54,072 bases of DNA, from contig JAHIZV010000164.1 of assembly GCA_018814445.1 (NCBI GenBank), positions 1 through 54,072 on the forward strand. Direction: 5' to 3'. This document shows positions 30,701 to 33,800 of this stretch, one piece after another. Numbering within the stretch: position 1 is the first letter of the stretch; every line of letters starts with the position of its first letter. The stretch is from Verrucomicrobiota bacterium (GTDB taxonomy: Bacteria; Verrucomicrobiota; Kiritimatiellia; JAHIZV01). The notes beneath the pieces are model-generated. The model was not told the origin of the DNA, made no database searches, and worked only from the letters and a program-made list of their open reading frames with translations. The translations under genes were made by a program, and so were the position numbers.

Positions 30701-30865
30701 ATCATGTCCAAGGACAACAATGCGCCCTCGGACGGCTACTTCTGGGTTGACGATGCGTCGGCAGGATTCCACATCTCTCCGAACTTCGACATCGTGAATC
30801 CGTCGGGCGTTTCCGCCGTTACCAACGAGTATTTTGACACCGTGACATACAACGGCGACAACTAG
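6779..30865 (+). CDS. Giant multi-enzyme secreted protein, part before the in-frame TAG (8,028 aa)
   Basis: Numbering is from ATG 6779. A canonical signal peptide ('KRWPVNR', then 'ALVVFVLSALISLFA', cleavage after 'EAGA' before Gln72) lies 40 residues in. The real start may therefore be GTG 6902, although neither start has a good SD. Order: unassigned N-terminal domain (72-200); FnIII-like domains; FnIII plus 'FDEIRV' module; autotransporter-like beta-helix tract (nt 8706-10380); BACON-like domain; module; pre-amylase domains and GH13 (to nt 14830); Ig-like; PLD-like domain with two HKD motifs; Ig-like; SGNH/sialate-esterase-like domain (Ser3600, Asp3795, His3798); jelly-roll-like domain (nt 18680-19250); then modules, Ig-like repeats and a second BACON-like domain up to nt 30865. 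The likely location is extracellular, with activity on glycans and possibly phosphodiesters. It stops inside a repeat and lacks the family tail. The same frame continues after the TAG to 44269, so this is most likely the 5' two-thirds of a single gene. Confidence 0.88.
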   Translation: MPILAGRALGCAPMYRISGELWRLPARVSARAICRKPQNRVVCLKRWPVNRALVVFVLSALISLFADEAGAQWFQVRNTGGGSPNAPATIYLGDTGLTFGCDAWGTLGGQWGGATVYIHTGSDIHNGTAGAAISYTSTDAKSNASGQFTSSGTWYWGVRMQYNTSGTIVGWYCRNNGTWADAWGTPISDLTLTVNALGDPTGVSAITNTANPTTEIDVSWSQWNSKNVMAVRSTSSNFTAPTQGSSYSTGATIGSGTVVYNNSGSTYTDTSLTANTTYYYKFYSANNSYYSAGAGANETTEAVPISNPTINAAAVDGQEAVNLSWTKSGGLDVMVVKSTGSTATKPTDTTAYNVGDALGSGHVIYNGSAETFKAVELTDNQLWYFFYYSVDGADNYSDGLTNSATTTSFGADEWYDSFSYTNGNYLDTKDLGNGFSTAWNENTAGNWVVVSTNFSAATGYPAERGHAVSVTPTTATGTNILRTFPSVSAGEIFVGYMVRYQYDENDAGTDGKYVGMALADGGTEEIFFGEVDSIAQAIGVDPQGDGVADDAGLDSMVNAANFIVIGKYNFATRRAAVAIYTNAAAVPTSEPTTWAAETTMTTGPAEIDGIRLETGASSGTPGESIFDEIRVGRSWGDMVRTASYIFDDGGSGHDWSTAGNWSSATEPTSANNAYVGNSLTAVVSQASEAANNLDIADGTAQTGAVQQTAGSLTISGDLTLGDDYGNKGTYLISGGTLTVVGTTHIGDAGLGQMTVYGASSDVNFQGVLTVGDGSTDENNGSYLHIDDATVTVDGQFYLGASAQGADGTLIMSGGVFEANSVFNIGEVNSSTGRVYVKDGSIVGGSSDDIYVGDAGYGFMQVSGGTVDVNGTGGDIFIGDDANGGRVNELEVTGGLVDVENNIEMGDSSGASGLLDIQGGRLEIGDDLYVGDAASGTGTVTMVGGTMKADNLYVGNAGVGVMTLGGGAVTASVFSVGQASGGSGSATITNGLLYIPANADLFVGNAGTGILNLGGDGQITLNAGATHPAIIGNAAGGTGTVNQTGGRVDSLDNTDFIIGNVSGASAVYKLSGGTLDLGATGGNNGDDLTVSNGTMHLVGVNWTNVIDDDLFVGPSGQMTFEFSSSAIHPFEVDDDINIISGSTLNITNDGGGISDGTYVIITSLNASAISAKFTTTNWLGGVTGTVSYTDGRVAVTFADLTEAALFVGPTSLSYTSMVGVAPASQTFTVTNSGQQALYFTNTIAYGSGSGWLIVAPSTGSISGVSTLLNTGAVTVAGMSAGVYTATNNVDGNQTNTAVDVVVTLTLTNIPDVASATATADGSEFVDLAWTKAPGDLQVLIVHRAGAAPSADPSQNTSYTVGQSLGSGKVIYKGSGTSLEHVVGEGTVNYYNFYSMTNSHYSPGLQRTASSTSYDGHEIVDQFAYTNGVTLNSLNGGQGWSGSWTESTSGQYTLTNYSFSSVSGFPTNHANAIHTSSPQNDSYTARRTFTAVTADRIYGACFVNFQYNGPSKWSGMSFMDGTTEEAFFGEIGGVDTNFGLSSYDGASYTGSGDNMSLTTDYLIIGSYDFSTRKFRGLIYGSAESVPTTEPATWDVEVTVPPGNITSINGIRLGSGEYADSGYVGDVYFDEVRVATNWGQLLNQAATYNIGNAWHIPSNAEPATVTMRSPVTEPSTNQTVYFYNGNQYQGTGNSGDQSGGTLYHRVVGGGGWTSTNLYYDSASGNNKYWVTDIPPGTYTSGQQIEYYFKITYTDHDNTYIGTTNNGVGNVLKGIESWVQTNTFKFTYSTQSGLAPAYVWHAANRVVSSGSNVEFWVKVGYAEGIGSNKWADYSSIYYTTDGATPSGGYGSSSNGSTIEASMSFDHMEWDSYPDGDAMWWVGKVTNLPLQTTIKYKIGAWKTTGTYERFADYNAATDNQVFSFELGTTVGDPELTVNGLSANYTTTKLFVDEIAGDTQEVVIVFTPNAAELDKVEVFSNIGRRDYVDVDYTNANITADGYPDGINPPDGNYITTNDTGAYFTAFPMVHQGGGVYIWTARVDRCGAYRVSARYSTNNQPANTWQWYTSTAANRRDHAVVVTPKKALALTMYELNVPTVEAVWTDQAGRSTFEDLLGAADGDSDGFDPFNLDYLNLIQANTLWFQPIHPNKIEREKIYTPGSPYSVRNFFAIAPHMGSANTEADAFNEFTNFVAKADAYGGSVGTINVILDSVLNHAAWDAEMGAGGVELGYTTDPTNRIAAERVQWFANLSNYGTNATYYNTAWDNDMAAAPDRGDFGKWTDTTEFFFGDYAALVHHNPEDNGDYLNEGDWFDYDNMSTNTMELWKYMAHYAEYWLTNTGHAVTNAWDQTEDDKGIDGLRCDFGQGLPPQFWEYLMNRTRTIKWNFVFMSETLDGGVPGYRSNRHFDILNESIVFQFTASHINHPADLRNALEDRRNSYNNGLILLNLTSHDEVLPDNDTWLNATRYGAVSTVDGIPMVFYGQEQGSQNYNTDGAFWYYDGFRADHELNFGKYVANFKEWNQLSVWSNPPPSATGLDQWYGRVNWARLNSPALQGQNRYFLTNMSGNDNSRIFAVAKYEEANASPTNKDVVLAFALLFEHGAAHASAADTYDLTGAWSLLGLDVSKNYNVRNLASSDANSYVWTDPISGQDLYDNGIYVSLGGGTVNAITNDGELVQYLKVEEITTPVATNYSVYGHGDNLVYDSQIADGSYSVKMHFYDSSGMATNSIYPNFAIRNAAGTEVVASNRFVNISWLNGGTTMLASNGSVATVASGSIDTGTYVLAWAGVNSNGVTAVGQTNLEDSTLVTFTVTDDDTGPPSIGGSSGDWQVFYNLPDQNSFSPADGEFVVRTQLIYRLDHLNSGHTGTLFTYTWSGDTDANGFAGPVLTAMSNALVRGATLRFIGDSGVNTNTVYGSHSLASLGKHVGNPLLLSIDDSASGIMHDKLGLFDCGAGERYVMSGSHNFTAGAATYQWNIMLEIKSDALYAAYYSEAEELMAGRFHDDASKSHVHDNTTFSLGGSWGANFVRFAPYPDGSVGGNNAQTDITNLIAGAQDEIFFALNAITRPLISSQLIAAVNADQTLSVHGVIPEYERTNVTAFADTSEQYDIMTNSANYTGTNRVHFHTAWADGDHTTVDDGSSHDLVHAKYMIIDPFGSQPIVIHGSPNWTASGLVYDDTNDENLQVLRHQGIASYYFENWTKITGVYTGRVNLVSGASLEVFGGTDKLTSSGVGTNTIWTITDGNLLTNDLHLHFHVYDQGSGISRGTTTASTNMNMNVDNLTTNNVTNFVLATSSATTTDSSSTSVWTFVSFSTTIVGNMFGTNGVTADIPDADADYPGDILWTSNQLFGYIAVIDDDTNTPTASGFVIYGSEGLSTVTVAELTSGSGWAITGLVQDVDSGVNIDGASVVQPTNSPYFVLYSPTGTAVLTNVFDAAFTDGQADASAGAVSNASLGTVSSPATGIWTARVVVTDNDFDRTGDQLTITNEYTFEVISTPQYITVDAFIDKHIIQRVGTNGSLQLSGTYTGTPTAIEARIVSTNGSEITAWATVDASPSGETWSGTVSGIPEGGWYRVETRYSNATSVTNDTSNRFGVGILIAFLGQSNIAKMFSTSNNTDVANQHLSYFGYDDYSDNHLGDAVIWRDITGAGHNGNGGIRLGNDLRSELGIPVGLMNFSIGSTRITQWTNATWYGWTQFVGGVETVGSDFEMVVWHQGAADALAGVTKTQYKSNLDALYSNITNLVPSARQTNLPFLCAIQNRGDYGAGYDDDYNAVRGAQLEWPTEAPNASMKFRAGNSIDMIHGGWLGDGWGHWQPTSYALMADRYAQSALHALGEPGYTYGGGGGVMTTGVLYDNKIILSFQQDGGTKLTVTNSSVNIAGFEVSTNNFVSTLGIATAELYNADTQVRLVFSNDLSGNVEVRYLYGMNPFGGTSATNPANILYDDAAYSGGRTGLPINGTVDDLAVYGTSTYYRIRFDFGDATFATADNWNNVTNSTQGTTIIDAIATNGEATRVDLEITDDFSTINTGGTTSPDAGLGYPSSATRDSLWGNTNLFAGELETNAQLTISGLDTSGEYRFTFFASRVTGGGDNRETAYLVSGAAGSTNTVYLDPVDNTSQKVTTIGITPDGSGQVVINIRRGPNNTNPDGFYYLGVMEISQEAYVDNPASTSAAVDGEEAVDLSWTQNGSGDNVMVVRSTASSAAKPSNGTAYTAGDAIGSGVVAYNGSSTTHKDTELAQSTGYYYFFYSVDGSDNYSDGLTNSVTTDTFGQEIYDSFSYTNGVLADGKSGGTGWTNAWNGGTLLGAGEWVMTNGVPGFENDFSGYPTNHGHITTMTSDGNGGKGTNDRHFVSVTNGTIFFGGIVSYQYWGVQKWAGIELMDGSTARMFIGKYYSLTTTNTFGIQGDGGAWTATSSYDVNPREGTGGNTGNVYLVIGKYNFDEQRAEANAYYRTVSTPKSEPTTWSSDYTLSSPFTKFDGLRLRAGAASGSVGHTFFDEVRVARTWGDLLELDPPKVTNFSINAGDTVYDSQINSGSFTVRMSFASAKGVETVSTSGDFFKPNFDIFNSIGTQVLTDEVFDVFSHTSPTAVDATDSNSVGVGVSSVTLGVYTSRWSAINSNECPELESIYNTNFVKLTFTVVDDDTTAPSNFNFNVDGQTYTNTDLASGLEITGQVQDAQSGVFAGSSNTYSLTRGGAVVSSGSFSTAPSVNGYAKSAAEALAVTIPASVITNAGSYVLYVTNINYDVDRTDDHQSGTSSYAFTVVEPSVAPGLDVTPATFTIETMVGTDPSDFTFTVTNTGIGTLFFTNYITYGNGSGWLDVAPADGTVAEAGGQICTGSVTVAGMSAGIYTATNRVDGNQTNSATNVVITLTLTNIPNPTVFTATADGKEFVDLAWTKAGSLDVLLLYREVSAPSASPTNGDAYAIGDPLGGGTVVYKGSASSFEHVVSTNKTHYYIVYSMNNDHYSAGSSDNDSTTSYQSYEIVDSMSYTNGVGIDGLSGGHGWTNDWALNGGTMAMVSSGLAGAVNYPVAHGNALQLDPDNGNASAWREFDRHTTGAIYMSYVLNATNLGSGRYAVIDVYDKATKVAAFGVIGGATAVGIEQPSVASRTTTNEVNYKGDVTIIGKYDFTSDKFFVSAFYTNSVIPTVEPSDAGWNTNLTWSGEITGINKMMLTVGTWTSTDPGFLLIDEFRVATNYYQLLNMSLPSDPPTGRSATADGEQAVDLSWEQNGDNDNVMIVRSTSSTATAPTNGDTYAVGASLGSGSVVFNGSSLYFKDVELTETTPYYYFFYSVGSATNYSIVVTNTATTDTFEPTEIYESFSYDVDENLSLKDGGNGWTQHWVSAGGAITNWEESLVTPTGYPTNHGHMVKWTSPGSDSSVVYNRFFEPVNSGKLFVSYVLSTETNTGNRYAGLRWMSNNTIRMFTGLRGGQAVAGAEQADVAVSGNTATVIPSHGNDNIHSNAVLIITMFDFSDETFHVNAYTSLTEAVESFEPTTWDLELSLTADYVQSINGIQLAAGGYGGTDAPDTYWDEIRVATNRYNLLDTESLPSPPTGTSAASDGEQAVDLSWTQNGSGHDVLVVRSTGSSPTASPTNTDTYAVGASLGAGTVIFNGSDTSFKDVELAENTTYYYFFYSVNGTAYYSQAVTNNATTEAFDSGEIYESFSYDLGADLNTKNAGNGFESAWSTSAGTFTNCVSPFSDVSGYPQVHGHAIASTGSGDDDMYLRSIFSTNEGTVYVGFMMKYGSDDWSGLSFQNSGTEELFIGERGAEQNMFGIQVAGGGSSDALGSDSMVIGTEYTVIAKIDFDAGTPTFEASIYTNDTESVPLTEPGTWDISTTFTAGQVPNINQIRIAAGTTSATWFDEIRLATTYEGLLAQSAPVATNYSVNGGSDVTDAAITGGTYSVVIDLFDGDGMATNATFPSFDIKNAAGTKIVTNEFFLHNIFGATSLKSSNSVLTSTVASAGVDLGDYTLLFSAIDSNGVTATDVGTLSNGTAMTFTVIDDDTTSPQVVHFDISGGTSVTATNLQAGDIAIIGFNSDGNDDFAFVTFANLPAATDIYFTDLGWFSGNFVTANEGAIKYTTPAGGLPAGTVVVISDPGGTPSADTGTITTPDAGFNVSGTGDQILSYQIAGGATTFLFAVNQDSTDWVSGDASDKSEVPAGLTDGIDAIHAAKNLGAAANIDNGEYIGMRTGTIQQLKSAITNSANWHFDEDTAYTLSSGDFSVSGGKLLKRVADGTITNGGWSFTGLVQDVTSGIDADGSPGSDPFPPHYDLLVSDGGAPAAWDNLTFDSTPSDGGAKSSAEALADSSVPGIAATDVEIGTYTAKVYVADNDHDRTGDRLSTTASWTFDIYDDDTNSPTTSGFVVQGTEGISTVTVSELTSAAGWSVTGLVNDADSGVNVAGALMVQPTNSPYFILLDPNGSEKLTNVFDASFADGGTGGVSNDTLSAISSPATGTWTVRVVVTDNDFDRADDQLTSTSEYTFVVITGPPGNPSGISLSADGEQAADLSWTRNANNDDVMVVRSTDAVGIAPTNGDAYTVGDPLGANGMVIFNGSSTAFKDVELTESTLYYYFFYSVDGSVNYSHGLTNNVTTETFGADEWYESFSYDLGDDLDGKNLGNGFTNEWSASAAATWISVGTNFSSVSGYSSEHGHAVSVTPPDVTTRTATRGIEAVNCGKLYISYMVRYQYPESAENRKFVGASFMDGSTEELFFGEVTNLNQAVGVDLFGDGSESDAGAGTMGEAQNYVVIGAYDFDSKQAKVLIYTNAATIPQTEPSTWSATTTMSTGPTEINGIQLSAGAKVAGNPGECLFDEVRVARTWGDVLEQAPPRLTNYVVDVDNLVSDGQMTGGVYVISVDMYSTEGIDSDGTPFTPNFDILNANGQVLTDEDFDTFNYRNSTSVSATSTSHIVGYANNVLGVHTVQVSAAASNGAQTIDQNLQIDDCTKLEFTVYDDDTNNPTFYGFHYPDAAETVNGKSCLEPGDIAIIGFNYDNPDDFTFVTLVDIAAGSEIKFTDDGWQKSHSFVGGEGVVTWTNAALVSAGTKVTITNANSTDITADVGTAERTSGSFALASDGDGILAYQGPEAAPVFIYALNSEGNGWQNDATDANSSALPLGLKDGSTAIAVSESDNSVYNMSTVTATRSELLVAIGNPNNWSGSDVTRQTVPPAGSFSVTGGGQAYAMTDAQMKDGGWSFTGLIYDAQSGVNADGSPGDAYPTYPPHYDINVSDGGAPAAWDHVAFDITPSDGEGTTAVELSATNVAALGAGDIELGTYTVTVYAVDNDTDRASDALTLQGYSRFCVVDDDTNNPSISAIKIWGSEGMWTVTVAELSGASGWAITGLVTDADSGINVNGTSYAQPDNSPYFVLLDSSGAPKLTNVFDAAFADGGTGPVSNGTLAAITSLSTGTWTARVVVTDADDDRTDDQLTVTSEYAFVVVSTAVDNPGGITVSPDGEQAMDLSWSLNGSGDNVLVLRSTSSTAGAFPTNSDTYAVGDLIGNGEVVYTGTGTAYKDVELGSNTAYYYFFYSRNATTEYSTGLTNNNTTDNTFKYYEIYESFSYTNAVGIDGKSGGVGWSGAWAGGDGSISNASMAAPPNYPETHGHQLVFTDPGVNLGKSHRRDFDAIECGSLFISYIVSPEKSGASQWTGIDLLSNGTARFFIGARGSSDKLGVEISSGATWDDGSYSITGWNADTGNVHAVILKYDFDTRKLQANAYWANGTTPVPTNEPGTWDAEITVPAGWATSLDGMTLKIGGHSGDTAGTTFFDEIRVGRTWSEMLAESSPRLTNYAVNSGTDVTDAEMTGGVYSVSVDLYSDEGVLDGLSVTNFSFELPDSPVGDPDPDAWQSLTSGPDTAGVVESGYARTGDQVLQFYVPSGATDVGDYQEYYHSFTMDLTPEDEVYFNAYLRMRPDNPMPTGTTAKIGIEFRGNGSESNRVETWVTSEDLESNRWTGVSVNGKPIGNIDEIRCTIIMSKDNNAPSDGYFWVDDASAGFHISPNFDIVNPSGVSAVTNEYFDTVTYNGDN
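6902..6991 (+). other. Signal peptide of the giant protein and probable true start (GTG 6902)
   Basis: From GTG 6902 the translation has a basic n-region (K, R, R), a 15-residue hydrophobic core (ALVVFVLSALISLFA) and a c-region 'DEAGA' followed by 'QWF', a textbook signal-peptidase-I site. Starting at ATG 6779 adds 41 mostly Arg/Ala residues encoded over several palindromes, which looks like non-coding leader. Against GTG 6902, the only SD-like sequence (AGGAAG) is about 15 nt upstream. Confidence 0.55.
8706..10380 (+). repeat. Autotransporter-like parallel beta-helix tract inside the giant protein
   Basis: About 550 residues of short degenerate repeats of the form 'GxGxLxxSGGxLxxxxxLxVGxxGxG' (for example 'YLISGGTLTVVG', 'LYVGNAGVGVMTLGGG'). 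They are preceded by 'WSTAGNWSSATEP', the cap typical of autotransporter-type passenger and surface beta-helices in PVC bacteria and Proteobacteria. There is no outer-membrane beta-barrel. A rigid stalk between the N-terminal module and the enzymatic core is the likely role. Confidence 0.7.
10390..11700 (+). repeat. BACON-like domain plus FnIII module, block copy 1
   Basis: A BACON-like Ig domain ('FTVTNSGQQALYFTN', 'GSGWLIVAPSTG', 'VTVAGMSAGVYTATNNVDGN') is followed directly by a divergent FnIII/FDEVRV module ('EFVDLAWTK', 'LEHVV', 'YYNFYSMTNSHYSPG'). The same pair recurs at about 21080-22370 with the same private features, so the pair was duplicated as one block of about 1.3 kb. Confidence 0.65.
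11720..14830 (+). other. GH13 alpha-amylase-family catalytic domain with N-terminal accessory domains
   Basis: The GH13 barrel starts near residue 2085 ('LTMYELNVPTVEAVW'). Region I is 'LDSVLNH' (Asp2205, His2210). Region II is 'GLRCDF' (nucleophile Asp2357). Region III is 'FMSETLDGG' (acid/base Glu2386). Region IV is 'TSHDE' (Asp2447). The whole catalytic triad is present, so I expect an active alpha-glucan or alpha-glucoside hydrolase or transferase. Two accessory beta-domains precede it (nt 11720-12550 and 12550-13020), as usual for N-terminal domains of GH13 enzymes. A beta-rich segment to about nt 14830 fits domain C. Substrate cannot be assigned. Confidence 0.85.
15230..16400 (+). other. 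Phospholipase-D-superfamily domain with two HKD motifs
   Basis: Two complete HxKx4D motifs are present: 'HDKLGLFD' (His2938, Lys2940, Asp2945), followed by 'GSHNFT', and 'HAKYMIID' (His3141, Lys3143, Asp3148), followed by 'GSPNWT'. They are 203 residues apart. Both HKD halves with their downstream G-S-x-N are what an intact single-chain PLD active site needs. Known members act on phospholipids, nucleic acids or cardiolipin. Nothing here says which, but an extracellular phosphodiesterase is likely. It sits directly after an Ig-like repeat that ends 'TDDDTGPPS'. Confidence 0.82.
17270..18660 (+). other. SGNH / sialate O-acetylesterase-like (SASA) domain
   Basis: Block I is 'IAFLGQSNIAKMF' (nucleophile Ser3600). 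Block II is 'NFSIGSTRITQW'. Block III is 'VVWHQGAAD', where the family consensus is WxQGExD, so the usual Glu is Ala here. Block V is 'SIDMIHGGW' (Asp3795, His3798). These match the SASA/DUF303 carbohydrate-esterase group of SGNH hydrolases, which remove acetyl groups from sialic acids, xylans or similar glycans. The Ser-Asp-His set is intact. An Ig-like domain ('FIDKHIIQRVGTNGSLQLSG') precedes it and a short beta-domain follows, as in stand-alone SASA enzymes. Confidence 0.75.
21080..22370 (+). repeat. BACON-like domain plus FnIII module, block copy 2
   Basis: Copy of the 10390-11700 block: 'FTVTNTGIGTLFFTN', 'GSGWLDVAPADG', 'VTVAGMSAGIYTATNRVDGN', then 'EFVDLAWTK', 'FEHVV' and 'YYIVYSMNNDHYSAG'. 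It ends at 'DEFRVATNYYQLL'. Confidence 0.65.
24840..25460 (+). other. 'GDIAIIGFNSDGNDDF' domain, copy 1
   Basis: A beta-sandwich-like domain begins 'LQAGDIAIIGFNSDGNDDFA' and continues 'DIYFTDLGW' and 'YTTPAGGLPAGTVVVISD'. It resembles an uncharacterised extracellular domain of environmental bacteria. A second copy is at about 27715-28310 ('LEPGDIAIIGFNYDNPDDFT'). Each copy is followed by an Ig-like repeat opening 'GGWSFTGL(V/I)xDxxSG', so the pair was probably duplicated together. Confidence 0.5.
27715..28310 (+). other. 'GDIAIIGFNYDNPDDF' domain, copy 2
   Basis: Second copy of the domain at 24840. It keeps the opening, the 'FTDDGW' strand and the end 'GSFSVTGG', but the middle has diverged ('TKVTITNANSTDITADVG'). 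Function unknown. Confidence 0.5.
30863..30865 (+). other. In-frame amber codon splitting the giant reading frame
   Basis: The frame before (6779-30862) and after (30866-44269) is the same, and the repeat domain runs straight across the TAG. Upstream 'PNFDIVNPSG...YFDTVTYNGDN' and downstream 'ITATDTNHPAYSG...LGVHTVQVSAASSN' together match the intact repeat at 27400-27650 ('PNFDILNANG...FDTFNYRNSTSVSATSTS...LGVHTVQVSAAASN'). There the aligned residue is Ser, codon TCG, one substitution away from TAG. TAG also ends two other genes here (6498-6500 and 53480-53478), so genetic-code reassignment is unlikely. Options are nonsense mutation, sequencing error or programmed readthrough. Confidence 0.9.
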
Positions 30866-33800
30866 ATAACGGCGACGGACACAAATCACCCGGCTTACTC
30901 CGGATATGTCGCGTTGGGCGTGCATACGGTTCAGGTGAGCGCGGCTTCGTCGAACCATGCGTGGATCATCAACGAAGACCAGCAGATCGGTGACTGCACG
31001 CGCCTGACCTTCAATGTCGTTGATGACGATTCGTCCGCTCCGGTGTTGAGCGGGTTCTCGATCGACGGCGACACGTTCACGAACGGCGCCAGCATGAGTT
31101 CAGGTATCGACGTGACAGGTCTGGTCCAGGATGCAGGCAGCGGCATAGCGATAACCGGCGTCGTGCCGTACGTGAACGTCTGGAATCCCTACGGAGTCAA
31201 GATCCGTACCAACGAACAGTTTGCGACACGCCCGTCGAACAACGGAGATGCCAGGATCAGTGCTGAAGCCCTTTCATACAACCTGCCGTCGAATCTGTTC
31301 GGCGTGGTCGGTGTGTATACAGTATGCGTATCGGCCGTAGACTATGACGTTGACCGGCCCGGCGATCAGGAGTGGGTCACGGACTGCTACACCTTCTCGA
31401 TCGTCAGTACGCAATACTCCCCGAATGTTTACATAATGGACGGCAATGACACCGATTGGAACGGTGTCGCGCCCAGCATTTACGAGTCATCCACCATCAG
31501 CTCCAACGAGTTCATCTGGCGAGACCGTCTGCATGAAATGCGGACGGATGTCGAGGTCAACTCAAACGAGAATGATCTTGCCGAATTCCGCGTCGCCGCT
31601 GACTCGACGAACATCTACTTCCTCGTCCGGATGCATAACATCAACAACTTCGCGCATCCGTCGGTCGCCATAGGTGTGGATTCCGACCAGCATCCGACAG
31701 ATACCAGCACGAACCAGATTGGCGATCAGACGGGCATATACATGGGTGACGGCTATTTCACGAACGGCAACGCCAGGATGCACTATCCGGATCGCCTGAT
31801 CATAGTTCATAACATCGACGCTGTGGGCCAGCGGATCGAACTGCTCGCCGACGACAGCACGCTCTGGTATGCGCCAACCTCCGGCAACGGGAATACCGGA
31901 ACAGCCTGGAGCACCTCAGGAGACTTCATGGAATTCCGCATTCCGCGGAGCGACCTCTTGCTCGACAACGCCAGCACGGCGCGGTTTACGGTGGCCAGTG
32001 TTCAGAACGCTCAGATCTGGGCTAACAATGGCGACTCCTCCTCGAACTATCCGGGCTGCGATGCCATCGACACGTTGTCGATTTATCAATACGAAGTGAA
32101 TGCTTCAAATTACGCGATCAATGCGTGGGACCAGGAAATCAGCGACAACGACGTCGACTTCTGGTTCGATGTGAAACTCGCGTCCAACGGCTTCATCTAC
32201 AACAGTCTGCCGTCTACGCCGACCAATCGCTGGCCGACGAATAACGTTGTCATGGAACCGCACCGTCCGGGATTCACCTGGGGCGCCTCAACCGACGCCG
32301 ATGACGAGGTAACCGGCTATATGCTGGAGGTCAGCACGAACGCGGACTTCAACGGTGACAACGGCACCGTGCTGTACAGGATCAATACCAAGCATACGAA
32401 GACCGGGTATCGACTGCCGGCGGACCTCACGGAGACCCAGTACTACTGGCGCGTCTACTCCCGCGACCGGAGCGGCATGCTCTCAACGCCGTCGGCAACA
32501 TACAAGTTCCAGTTCGACGCGAGCCTGACGGACGACGACGACGCCGGTCCCGTGCCAAAGTTGATATACATCGGCACCAACTACCAGGTTGGCGTCAGTG
32601 CCGTGAAGACGAACATCTACGACGGTGACCTGGCCGACACCAATAATCCGGTTGACATCGCGGTCTGCTGGACGGATGCCAGCGGCGTCTTCATGACGAA
32701 CCATTCGCCCTACGACAGTGATAACGTCGTATCCACTATTGGCCGCGTGAATCCGAACTGGGATCCGATCAGCGTAGGCGCGGCGACGAACGAGTTCGGA
32801 TACGACGCGCCATTCACCGTGTTCGTCGGAGCTAATGGTGCCGGCGGCGTGACGACGGTTCAGTACAACGCTTTCAACATCACCAATATCGACCTGAGTC
32901 TCGAGTACTACGTAACAGTCAGTGGTGAGGACGAGGATAATGATCTGTCCCAGTATCCAGACCCGAACGGGGATGGAGATGATGTTCCGATCGACCGCGC
33001 CGTCACGACAAACTACGCGCTCCGTTTCGTGATCGTGGACGACGATACCACCGTGCCGACGCTTGATGATCACTACTACCTGGGCGATGCATCGCCGATG
33101 GTTGTAAGCACAAACGGTGTCCGAGTCCCGAACTCAGGATCCGGCTCGAACCGCGTCTGGACCGTGACGGACGGCGCTTTGGCGACTGCTTCGGGGGCCA
33201 ACCCCTTCAGGATCACGTTCGGCGCGCACGATGCGCTCAGCGGCCTGTCGCGCGGGACCAATGGATCGTTGGACGAAATCATGAGCGTGACCATCGGCAC
33301 CGATCCCGCGACGAACTGGACCGGTGGATGGACCAGCGAGAACCGGTCCGACACCAATACGCTCCTTCTCTATCATTTCAATGAAGGTTCAGGAACCGAT
33401 GTTGCGGACAGTTCGATGTACGGGTTTGACACGACCCTTCCGAGCGATTTCTTTGCCGATGAGACCTCGAACAGCTGGCTGAACACCGGCGTAGGAACAT
33501 ATCTGCGAGGCGACAGCGGTTCGCCGGGGGACTACGTCAACAACGTCACGATCACCAATGTCGACTTCGACAAAGGACTGTCTTTCAGCTTCTGGTACCG
33601 TGTGCGTGACGAGGTCGGGAGTCCTTCAGCGGGGACACTCATCCGCGCCCGGAACCTGCCTTTTGACCTGTACATAAATACGGATATATTCGGAACCGGC
33701 GCGAACGGGCGTCTGAGGATGTTCGCAGGCAGCGTTCAGTCTTCTTTCGCTAACTTCGGCGCGGACCACACGTGGGCGCATGTGGGCGCCGTTTATGATC

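Noticed and set aside
30863-30865. Amber reassigned as a sense codon in this organism
   Set aside because: TAG terminates the first gene exactly where paralogues have TAA, and ends the TPR gene, so TAG is a normal stop here.
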